64,000 nt of DNA from JAEYXS01 sp943367715 (GTDB taxonomy: Bacteria > Verrucomicrobiota > Verrucomicrobiia > Limisphaerales > JAEYXS01): contig CALRJY020000012.1 in NCBI GenBank assembly GCA_943367715.1, positions 1 to 64,000 of the forward strand. Reading direction: 5' to 3'. Within the stretch, counting starts at the first letter, position 1; the number at the start of each line of letters is the position of its first letter. A program made the translations under genes and the position numbers. The notes under the pieces are model-generated. The model was given only the letters and a program-made list of their open reading frames with translations. It did not search any database and was not told the DNA's origin. This document shows positions 34,601-46,600 of this stretch, piece after piece.

Positions 34601-37600
34601 CAGCTTGTCGTTCAGGCTCTGCACCACGTTGTCGATGCCCAGCGACATATTCACGCTGATGTTCAGCGGTGCCAGATTGCCCAGCGTGATGGTGAATTCA
34701 GCCAGGCCGGCGACCAGACCGTTCTGTGCGATATCAGCCGTGCCAAGGATCACGGATTCCTCAGAGAACAGGATCGTATCACGACCATCCGTGCCTTCGA
34801 TCAACAAGATGTCCGTGGCGTTGTCGTCCAACGTGTCGGACTGGAAGGTATTGCCGTAGTGGCCGTCGAACACGTCGCCGAAGAACTGATAAAGCGGATC
34901 AGTGTCGAGCACGATCATATCGATGCCGCCGCCACCATACATCGTATCGTTGCCTTCCTGGCCTTGCAGCCAGTCGGAATCAGCGCCGCCCCACAGGATG
35001 TCATTGCCACCACCGCCCAGCAATTGATCCTCACCCGTGCCGCCATAGATCTGGTCATCGCCGCCCAACGTATCCGCATTCGGATTCACCGCGTAAGTCC
35101 GCGTATACAACCAGTCACCATGGATAAACTCCGCACCGCTATCACCGAAGAGGATGTCGCGACGGATGCTGCCATACAGCCAGTCATTGCCCGCGCCGCC
35201 ATGCATCTCGCTGCCGCCGAGCAAGGTCTCCGCCTTCAACTCAGCCTGCGTCGAGGAACCCGTCGTATGCGCGTAGGCATACAGGAAGTCGATGTCGTTA
35301 CCGCCCCACAGACGTTCACCCGCCAGCGAATTCGGACCGCCATCCGCGAACATCCGGTCGCTGCCGTTGCCGCCATACATCTGATCGCGGCCCGCGAGCA
35401 GTTCATTAAAGGCGAAGCTGCCATCCAGCGCGAAGTCACCGCGCATGATATCGTCATTGTCGCCGCCCAGCATGACGTCATCACCCGCACTGCCCAGCAG
35501 GTAGTCATTGTTCACGCCACCATCCAGATAGTCATCACCCAGACCACCATCGAGGCCGTCAACGTCACCACCACCGAACAGCCAGTCAGAATCCTCACCA
35601 CCGAACAACCGGTCCTGGCCATCCGTCGAATCGCCCTGTCGAGACTCGCCATTGGCCGCCAGCGGCGTCAGCAACTGCGGCGTATATCCGCCCGGTGTCG
35701 GATGTGCCGCTTCTGCAGCCGCCCAACCCGGTGGCAAGCCCAGTTTCGTGGCGCGATCAAGGATGCTCGTCCAGCGGAAGTTCGTCTCCGCCAGCGTCAT
35801 CGTTCCACCCCACATCACATCCATGCCCGCTTCACCGATGAGCAAGTCATTGCCCAAGCCGCCCACCAGCAGGTCATCGCCAGAACCACCCAGCATGATG
35901 TCGTTGCCGCCACCACCGTGAATGTCATCTGCGCCGCCAAAGGTCGTGTCGATCGATTCAATACCATCGAAGGCCGCCGTCTGCATGAATGTGCTCTGGC
36001 TCAGCAGCACCACCGATGGGAAGGCCGCAACCTTCGCGAGCGTGATGCGGGCGCTGTCACCCACGATCACATCGATGCTCAGATCCATGTCGCCACCGAC
36101 CAGCGTGTCATTGCCATGACCACCGATGAGGATGTCCGCACCGCGGTTGACCTCATCGCTGATGTCGGTCAGGCCGTAGAGCGCCACATAGTCACGCACG
36201 ATGACACTGTTGATGACCACCTGGCCGGCCACGTCGATATAATCATCGCCGCCGTATTCAGGGAACAGGCTCTCCACCATCACGATGTTGCCGAGGCTGT
36301 CATAATCGATATGCGCGCTATCACCGAAGAGGATGTCATCCCCGCCGCCACCCGCGATGATATCACCACCCACACCGATCGCATCATTACCGCCGGAACC
36401 GCCGATGATGACGTCCGCCAACGACGTGCCGGTGATGCGGTCACGACCACCGTATTGCGGATCGAGCGAATACAGATCGCGGTCAGCCGAATTCATCGGC
36501 ATGCGGCCGTTGTCACCGAAGATGCGATGTGCGATCGCTTCCAGACCGGCGTCGATCGTGTCATCACCCGTGCCGCCGAAGATCACATCATTGCCGATGG
36601 CACTCAGCGCATTGGACAGCAGGCCATCCAGCGACATGTAATCGATATAATCGTTGCCGCCATACTGGGCCTGATGCGTCCGGATCTCCGTGATGATACC
36701 AGCCGCATTGCGATCCACATACCCACCGTCACCCAGCAGGATATCGTCGCCCGCATTGCCGTAGATCGTGTCATTGCCCGAGCCGCCCATGATAGTGTCC
36801 GCACCGAGGCTGCCGTAGACCTTGTCATCGCCGCCATACAGACCATCTGTCGTGTAGATGTCATTGACGTCCGACAGGCCCGTATCCGGCTGGATCACCG
36901 GCGTGCCACCCGCGATGACACCGCTGTCGCCGATCATCACGTCACCTTCCACCGCTGTGCCGCCGTAGATCAGGTCAGCGCCGCTGCCGCCGAAGATCAC
37001 ATCCGCACCCGCAAAGCCCGTGAAGTCGATGCGGTCGTTACCACCCGTTTCCGGATTGCGGGTCTCGACGCGCGTGATGGCATAAGCCGCCGTGCGATAC
37101 ACGTAACCGTTGTCACCCAGGATGATGTCATTTCCGGCACCACCGGTCAGTTCGTCATTACCTGAACCACCCAGCACGATGTCATCACCCAGACCGCCGT
37201 CGATAGTGTCATCCCCACCGGTCAACGGAGCCGTCGTGGCCACATCGTAAGCGAAGGCGTCACCCGTATTAAAGTAAACCGCACCGTTATCACCCAAGAG
37301 AATGTCTGTGGCCGTATCCGCCGTGCCGCCATAGATAAGATCATTGCCAGCACCGCCCATGATGACATCCGCACCGCCCGAGTTCGTCGCGTCGATGATG
37401 TCATTACCACCATAAACCTCGTCCTTGCTGATGATGCTGACCACCACCGTGGTGCTCGTGCGGCTGATGTAACCACCGTCACCCAGGATGAAGTCATCCC
37501 CAGCTCCACCCGTGATCGTGTCACCCAGCGAACCAACGACATCCAGACCACCCGAGCCACCCAAGATGTAATCCACACCGATGCCGCCCGTGATGATATC

Positions 37601-40600
37601 GCGACCGCCGAACGTCGGCTGCCAGGTGTAAATATCGTAAGCCTCACCCGCCAGCGCGTTCGGATCGTTCAGGACCACGACGCCGTTATCACCGATCAGA
37701 ATGTTCGACGCCGTATCCGTGATGCCGCCATTGATGAGATCATTGCCCGTGCCGCCCAGGATGATATCGGCACCTTCGGAGCCCGAGGCATCGATCGTAT
37801 CATTGCCGTCGTTCAGGTTGTTCGCCGCGGTGACACGCACCACGGCACCATTCACAATCGTTGTCCAGCCACCATCACCCACGATCACGTCATCACCCAA
37901 CTCACCGGAGAGCGTGTCGTGGAAGGCACCGCCGAACAGCACGTCGTTACCAGCACCGCCAAAGATTTGGTCATTAGCACCGATGCCATCATTCGGCGTG
38001 GCGACCAAGGTCAGCGCATAAGCCGAGTTGCGCATGATGCTGCCGGAATCACCTAGCAGCACATCGCTGCCGAGGTTGCCGTAGATCGTGTCGCTGTCTG
38101 CATCGCCGCTGAGGATGTCGTTACCACTGCCGCCCTTCAACGTATCCGTGCCTTCATCGCCCCATGCCGCCACACCTACTGTGGTCGCCGTAGCGTCGAT
38201 CAAGTCATTGCCCGTCTGGCCGCGAACCACCAGATACTTCGGCAGCGCATCCGTGATATAGACATTGTCGTGACCCGTGCCGGACCAGACCGCTGTCACC
38301 TCGATATGATCCGTGCGGGTGCTGGCGATGGTGATGTTGTTACCACCCGTGCCGCCGCGGATCAGGATGCCATTCGAGAAGGATTCCGTGGCGATGGAGT
38401 AAACGCTCTCGTAATAACCGCCCGTGGCCGCGTAATAGATCGTGCCCGGAGCCAGACCCGCGATGGAATCGCGGTTGATGACGACGTTCACGTCCGCATC
38501 CGGATCATTCTGATCACTGACCGTCAGTCGGTTCTGCGTGCCACCCTGGGCATCCACGCGCAACGTGCCTTGGATCTGATCCAGCGAGAAGTAGTTGGAG
38601 TAAACGTTGATCAGATCATTGCCCGCACCCGTATTCAGGTAAGTCTCACCACGGGTGCTGCGCACCGTGAAGTAATCCGTGCCCGCGCCCAGATTCACAT
38701 CCACGCGCTCAAGGTTCATGTAGTTGATGCCATCGGCCAGACCGATGCCCTCGATGCGGACGTATTGGCCGGCCGTCGTGATCGGATCGGCATCCGTGTA
38801 GTAAGCCTGCTCACCGCCCGTGTAGCGGACAGCTTCATTACCCAAGTAATACTTCTGCTCGCCACCTAGGTAAGTGACCGCTTCGTAGTCGTCCACCTGA
38901 TACGGTCCGGCACCCACACCCGTCTTCAAGCGATAGACCTGCTCCCCACGGGCGTGATAGATCTGGCGGCCACGTGAATCAATCGTGCTGGTATAGAGCA
39001 GCACGTTGCCGTTCTCATCCAGCTTGAGGCTGCCGGTGGAATCGACCTGTGCCTGGCCGATCTGCACCGCCTCGTTGCCGAAGTAGAGCACCGCATCGCC
39101 CGCCACATGCTTCGCGAGGGTCGAAACAACCACCGCCACCTTCACTGCGCCCGTGATGCCGGCATTCGCATTCAGGGTGATCGTGTCATTCGCCGCATTG
39201 ACCGTGAACTGGCCGCTGCTCAGACGGAAAATTTTTGTCCCCTGATACACCACGATCCCGACCACATCCGAGGACTTCAGGTCGTAGTTGAAACCAGGCA
39301 AGGTGCTCAGTTGCAGCACCGCGCCGGAGGTCATCGTGATATTGGAGAAAGTCGGCGCTTCATAAGCCGTGCCGAGTTCCACTTGCGTGCCCAACTTGCT
39401 GACCAAGTTGTAGACCAGATCTTTCCGGTTATGGATGTAAGCCTGACCGCCAGCATGCAGGAACGGACCATCCGGATTATTCACCGCCACACCCTGTTCG
39501 TCATAGACCTGCTCGCCACCCAGATAACGCTGGATCGAGCCGCTGATATGGATCACCGGATCATTCACGAAGTGCAACACGGCATCACCGGCCTGATGAA
39601 CTCGGGCATTGCCGTTGATATCATACAGCGGCAACTTGGTGAACACGTCATACATCTGCTCGCCGCCCGAGTAGGTCAGCGCCTGGCCGGTGAACGGATC
39701 ATAGACCTGCTCGCCACCGAGGTAGAACCTCGCCGTCGGGTTGTTGTTATTGTAACCGGCGTGGAACTGGATCTTGCCACCCGCATCGAGGACGTAAACC
39801 GGCGCCCAGTAATTATCCATCTGGCCGACGACCGAGTTGGAGTTCGCCGTATCAGTCACGATCAGGCGGTCATTGCCGCTGGTCGCCGTGGAGTAAACAT
39901 CCTGCGTGCGCAACCACGGCATCAGCACCGTCTGGTTCACCGGGATCAGCGAAGGCGCGACCGCCGCGTAAGTGATCACACGGTTATTGGACAACTCGGT
40001 GGAACGATCCGCAGCAGGCACGCTAGTCAGCGCGCTATTCGGTCCACCGGTGACACCCTTAAGACCGGAGCCCGTGGTGTTATACAACACGCCCGGGAAC
40101 GACGAGGCGTAAGGTCCGCGATTGATGATACCGATCGCATCCAGGTCAAAGCCACCGGAAGAGCTGTCCGTGCCCACGATGCGGATATATCGGGCGGAAG
40201 CCAGACCGGCCGCCGACAAGTCGTAAGACCGGGCATAGCCCATGTTCGTGTAACTTTCGTCACCCGCGATGCGAATACCAGCCGTCTCGCTCGACTTCAC
40301 ACTGAACCAAGTGATGCCATCCTGGCTGACCAGCACGTTGATCTTGTTGAACTCAACGATTCCATCGAGGCTTTCATAGACCGTGAAGTCCCAGCCCGGA
40401 CGGTTCACCACGAGCGTGGCGTCATCAACCCGGTTGCCCGATTCATCGATGTAGATCGGTGAGCCCGTATCAAAGTTCGTGATCAGCGTCTTCTTCGGCT
40501 TCACCACCGGATAGAGCTGTGACTGCTGGATGACCTGCTTCGATTGGCTGGCTGAAGACCAGGACAATGCGGCCACTGCGCCACCGGCATCCTCGAAGAA

Positions 40601-43600
40601 TTCCATGCGGATCTCATAGATGCCACCCGCCGCTAGCGTGATGGTTCCCGAGTTCTCCGTCGGCGAATGAGTTGTCCAGTTATCAATGATCAACTGACCA
40701 TTCACCCACAGGCGCACGCCGTCATCTGTGTAGGTGTAGAAGGTGTAGGTCTGGGAATACAACGGCTGCACCGATCCGCTCCAGCGCACGGAGAACGTGT
40801 CCTGATCCACGGACGGTATCGGCTGACCATTGCCCCAATTGAAGTTCACCGTGCCATCCGTCTGCGTATACCGCGGTCCGGTGAAGTTGATATTGTTGTA
40901 ATACTCGGCGAACAGGCCCGTGCCGCTGTTGTTGAAGAATATCTCTTTGCCTTCACTGTTCAGATAGACCGGCAGCGCACCTGATGTGCCTTGTGACACA
41001 GTCACGATCACCGGGATACCTGTAACCACCAAAGTTTCCGCACCATCGGCATCAAAGTAGAGCAAGTTGTTCGAGCTGTCGCGCTTCTGGATGCCGTACT
41101 TCTGCACACCGTATTCCTGCACCAAGTTTTCCTTCACCGTTCCATCTGCGTTCAACACCACAGCGCGGAGGGCAACATTACCGGCCTGATCCAAAAGAAT
41201 CTTGCCCAACTGCGGCACCGCATAAGTGCGGGTGCCATTGGCATCCGTGTAGCTGAAGGTCTGCGCTTCGGAATTGACGAACACCTTCGGGGCATTGGCG
41301 ATCAAAGTCAGGTAATCGGCCGAGCTCACCGGCAGTGCCTGTTCGGTGATGTGGCCATCGCCATCGAATGTGATCCGGGCACCGATGCGGCTCAGGCTGT
41401 TGCCGCTCTGCACTTCCAGCGTGTCATCGCCCGCGCCACCCATCACCAAGATGTCGCCGCTGACTTCCTCGATCTTCACGTAATCATTACCGCCACCGCC
41501 CACGAGGATCGCTTTCACCGGCTGCAACGTGGCCTGCGCACCAGAGCTCGTCGCACCAAAGGTGAAGTTATCGTTGCCTTCGGACAGGCGGATATCGATG
41601 GTCTCGACGCCGTCCAGCCAGACACCATCAAAAGTCACGCTGTCCAAGCCCACGCGACCGGCCTGCTGGCCGAGGCCCTCCAGACTGCGGTAGGTATCGA
41701 ACAACAAGGCGTTCGTATCCACATCGCGATCCTGTGAGAAGACCGGGATGCCGAGAGCATTCTCGCCTGTCTGGATCATGCGCGGCGTGGAGCGCGTGCG
41801 AAGCAGACCGGCTGCCGAACTGCCGTCCTGGTTATGCACGATGACCGTGTCGCCTTCATCCTCGAACTGGTCACCGCCCTGGATGCGCAGCTTGCCGAGG
41901 ATGCCCGAGAGATTGTTCACGCCTTCCGCAACGAACACGAAGGTCGGCGGATCGACTTCCACCGTCGGCGGCTGCACCAGCTTCGTGCGGGATTCCAAGC
42001 GGCCGACCTGGTAGTTGGCCTGGAAGTTATTAACGCGCACTTCGAACTTCACGACCGGGAACAAGAAGTTCCAGCTCAGGCGCTGGCTGACACTGATATC
42101 CGCCGTATTGATATCAAACGCTGCCGCTTGGAAATACGGGAAGACTTGCTTCCACAGATTAAAGATGGAGTTGACCTTGCTGGCCAAGACCTGACGGGCT
42201 GCCTGCTCAGCCGTGCCACCCACACCCAAGAGCGTCAGGATGCTGTTCCAGAAGCCCAGCTCGAACGTGAAGGACAAGCCGCTCAGGTCGAGCGTGAAGT
42301 TATCATAGACCACCTCAGGCGGCATCTGGATCTGGATGGCCGGCGGCGTGTAGCTGTAGGACGGCGGATCGAACACCAGCGGCGGCGGCGTGCCACCGAT
42401 ATGGATCGTGTCATCACCGGAACCGCCCACGATGGTCGTCTCAAACTGCGCACTCGTGCTCAGCACATAGATCTGGTCCGGTCCGCCGCCACCATCGACT
42501 TCGATGGCTTCGATGTTTGAGAAATTCACGATGCGGCCTGCACCGGCAATATATGTATCCGTGACGATGAACGTGTCACCGATCGGCGTGCCGACGATCA
42601 CGATGGTATCCACGCCCGTGCCGCCGTTGATTTCCACTGGAGCGTTCTGAAGGTAGTCGTAACGGTTCATGCCCGCGCCACCAAACAGCGCAGCCAAGTT
42701 CGTCACTTCATCCGGGTTATCCAGATTCTCACGGAGGACGAGGAACGTCTTCAGCAGGAAGCGGTCATTACCGGCTCCACCATGCAGATACAGCTTGGCG
42801 CGGTTATGGTTGACCTCGAAGCGGTCATTCTGACCTTCGCCCAGAACGAACAGCGGCGCCGAGTTACCGTGCGTCATGTTCTCCGTATCGGCCACCGGCA
42901 CGCCATCCGGATATTCCAGATTGCGGTTACCCGTGTCCGGGATCAGCGGCACCGTGCCGATGATGATCTCATCATCACCACCACCGAGGTTCAACACCGT
43001 GACAATCACCGTGTCATTGGACAGGATGCGGTCATTGCCACCGTAAGTCTGGATGTATACGCGTTCGAGCTGCTTGTAGATCAGCACATCGCGCAAAGCC
43101 GAGCTGGTCTCACCCATGGTGACCGTGCCCGAGCGGAACGCACCCGTGCCTGCCGCATCCAAAGTCACCACGTCAGCCTGGTTCGTGCCGTTCACCAGCA
43201 ACATGTCCACACCTACTCCGAGGCCCGTGTCATTGATCGTGATGCGAGCGCCACCCGTGCCCTTGAGATTGATGATGTAATACTCAGGACCGGAGGATTC
43301 ATTGATGCGGTTGTCCAGTATCGCCGTGCCAGACCAGCCGGTAACAGTGATGTTGCTCGTGCCCACCGTCACCACACCGTCCACGTCACCGATGACCATG
43401 GTGTTGTTCGAGCTGCCGCCCGTCAGGATGGCCGCTTCAAACAGATACTTGATGTCTTCCACCACCGCACCGGAGGCATAACGGTCGCCACGGTTCTGGA
43501 TCGTCAGATTCGGATCATCGAGCTTCACCGCATCCTTCAGGTAGCTTTCTTCCCGATAAATCTCGGAATCTTCGAAGTCACCCGTGCCCGTGTTCGCCAA

Positions 43601-46600
43601 GATACGACCGGTGATGAACGTGGTATCTGTCAACGTCATGTCGAGGTCGAAGCTCTCGATCAAGGTGTCCGTGCCGCCTGCATCCAAGAAGGTATCGAGG
43701 CCCAGACCGCCCGTGAACTTGTCGTTGCCCAGACCGCCATCCAGCACATCAGCGAACGGTGAACCCGCGATCTCGTCATTACCGGCACCAGCGACGAAGC
43801 TCAGCATCACCGCATCCCGCACGCTGTAACCCGCTTCCACCACACCGAGCGCGCTCGCATTGATCAAGTCATCGCCGCCCTCGGCCATGATGATCAGACG
43901 ATCTTGTTCGCTACGAACGCTGTTCGTCACCGTCACGTCATACGCATTCTGACGGTTCACGCGGACATCCGTGTATTCGTTCGTCGTCGTGGTCGGATTC
44001 TCCGGCGTGATGATGAACCGGTCGACACCTGCAGAACCATACATCGTCAGCGTATCCGCCGCATTATCAGGCGAAGAGATGATGAGCGGCTGCACCTTGC
44101 CGTTGACCACCGTGGTGGAGTTCGAGGTGGAACGCTTGCCGTAGTTGACCGTCAACGCATTGATGCCTGAGCCAGCGAGATCGCGGATGATGATGTTATC
44201 CGCACCCTGGCCCATATCCAGCGTGGCGTCTTCGATGCCGAAGGTCTTCAGCGTGGCCGTGTTGTTCGTGAAGTTGATCTGTTTGCTCAGCGCGCCCAGC
44301 TCCACCACCATGCTGTCATTCTGTTCCGTGGCCGTGAAGACCAAGAAGTCGCGCTCGCCGGCGGCATCATTGCCATTGATCACACTGCCGTAAGCACCCG
44401 GTCCCACCAGCACCATGTCGTTGCCCGTGCCCAAGTAGATCGTGTCATTGCCAGAGGCTGTGATGATATCGTCGCCCGCATCACCGAAGACAGTATCCGC
44501 CGTGGCACCCGTTTGGATGACGTCGTTGCCGTTGCCACCATGGATGATCGCCGCATTCGGACCGCGATGATAGATGAAGTCGATGTCATCACCGCCATCG
44601 ATCAGCACGATGTTCGGGCTGGTCGTATCGATGAAGTCGATGCCTGAGCCGCCGTAAATGGTCACCGGTCCCGTGCTGTAAACGAGGATCACATCATCAC
44701 CTGACCCGCCATCGATATACACCGGCAGCTTCACCGAGTCGGCTACCGTGATGGAATCGCGACCGGAGCCGGACTCGATGCGCACATTCGTGGCATTCTG
44801 GAACACATTACTGCGGCCATAACCATCGATCTTGATCGTGCCCTTATTGCCGTCACCCGTCACCTGCGACACGCTCACGATTTCATCCGGCAGACCTTGT
44901 CCGCTGCCGTCGATACCGATGTTGCGGTAATCGCCACGGTTATCACCCACGTTCACCACCAACGGTCCGCCCGTATTCGTATCCCAGCTCCGGGCCTGTG
45001 TGATCGTCGATCCGGGCTGGCCGCCCAGATACACCGGCTTCGGCAATTCCAAGTAACCCAACGTGAAGTCCGCTTCCACCGTGATGGAGAAGAACAGGAA
45101 TTCAATCTCCACTTCCAGTTCCAGCACCACCGGCACCGTGCCCGCTCCCGAGATCGTGACTCCAGCAGAGAGACTGACCGAGGCCAGCGTGAAACCAAAC
45201 ACGTATGCCTTCACCCCGGCACTCACGGACAACTGGAAGTTGTAGATCGAATTGCCGATGGAATCCGATGTGTGCGTGGACAGGATGTGGAAGCTGAAAT
45301 TGCCTTCCAGACCAAAGGAGCGTGAACCGAGCAACACATTACCGGAAACTGTGATGTCGAAGTCACCATCCGATTCCAAATGGATACGACCATAGAGCGT
45401 CAACGCGCCGAACAGGCTGAGATTGGCGTTCACATCCAGAGTCCATTCCCCGTTCGCGATGACCACCAGGAAGTCGGTCTTGAAGACAAACACTTCCAGC
45501 AGCTTCACCTCGCCGTTCATGCCCAGCACGAAACCAGGATTGATACCGCCACGAGCGACTCCCGTAGTGTTCAGCTTCAGACGGCCACCAGCGCTGATCT
45601 TGAATACTGCTGCATCAGCGGAAGCCGATACGGCTAGATCCAACACCAAGCCCGGGTTGCTGTCGTAGTAAACCGCCGCCAAGCCGTGCGCTTCAAAAGC
45701 CAGGAAGCCGAGGAAGAAGCTCACATGGAATTCGAGTTGCGTCTGCGTCGGCGTGATCATGAACAGCACCGAGCCGCTCGCCTTTGCAAAGCCAAGGAAC
45801 TCCACCTCACCGGTAATGCTGATCCGGAAGCCGCGCTGGATAGTCACCGTGCCCGCACCTGGGATCAGGAAGCTCTGCACCGAGGATGTCGTGTTCAGTT
45901 CCAGCACCGCCGAGCCGGAGAACTTCAAGCCGATGTCCGCACCGAAGCTGGCATTGAGTGTCAACGACATCTGAGTCACCAAACCTTGGCCGTTGATGCG
46001 CAGTAAGCCCGTCACTTCCAGGTTGCCAAACGGATTCAGCTCCATCCTTGCATACGCGATGACCTGCAATTCCGTCGCCGTGAGCGTGAACTCGAAGTAA
46101 CCGTTGATGACGAAGATATCACCCAAGTTCAGATCGCCCCGCATCATGAACTTGAAGCCTTCCACCACAGTCAGGGTCTCAGTGACCACGATGAGCTTAT
46201 TGTTCGCATCCCGCTCGAAGCCGTCGAAGCGGCCTTGCGCATCCTGACGGATCTTGAAGGTCTCCACCGTCTTGACGGTATCGAACGTATTGATCTCCAG
46301 CAGGAACTGGCCGTTGAAGCTCGCTCCCGGAACCACGTTGCTCGCCCGGGTCAGATGGATGCGACCGATGATACCCGCGTTTGCACCCACATATACTTCG
46401 AAGTTCAGTGTGCCCGTGAACGAGCCCAAGAAATCAATGCTACCACCCACCGCACCCGTCACCACCAACCGTGCCCCTGCTCCGCTGCCCGCTGCCTGGA
46501 TCTGCAGGAAGCCGTTCAGTTCGAGGAACCCGCCAATGGTCAACTGCGCCTCGATCGTCAGCGAGAAATAGACTTCCGCCGCCCGTGACGTATTGACTGA

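Noticed and set aside
34571..37165. Plus-strand open frame of 864 codons, and similar ones at 58,754-61,078, 16,712-19,027 and 12,074-14,119
   Set aside because: All lie in the same antisense register opposite RTX, propeller or beta-unit coding sequence; periodicity follows the sense gene.
35430..46150. Four RGD tripeptides (near 35,440, 43,490, 44,940 and 46,140)
   Set aside because: Four occurrences in 17,000 residues rich in G and D are unremarkable, and each sits in an RTX or beta context without conserved surroundings.
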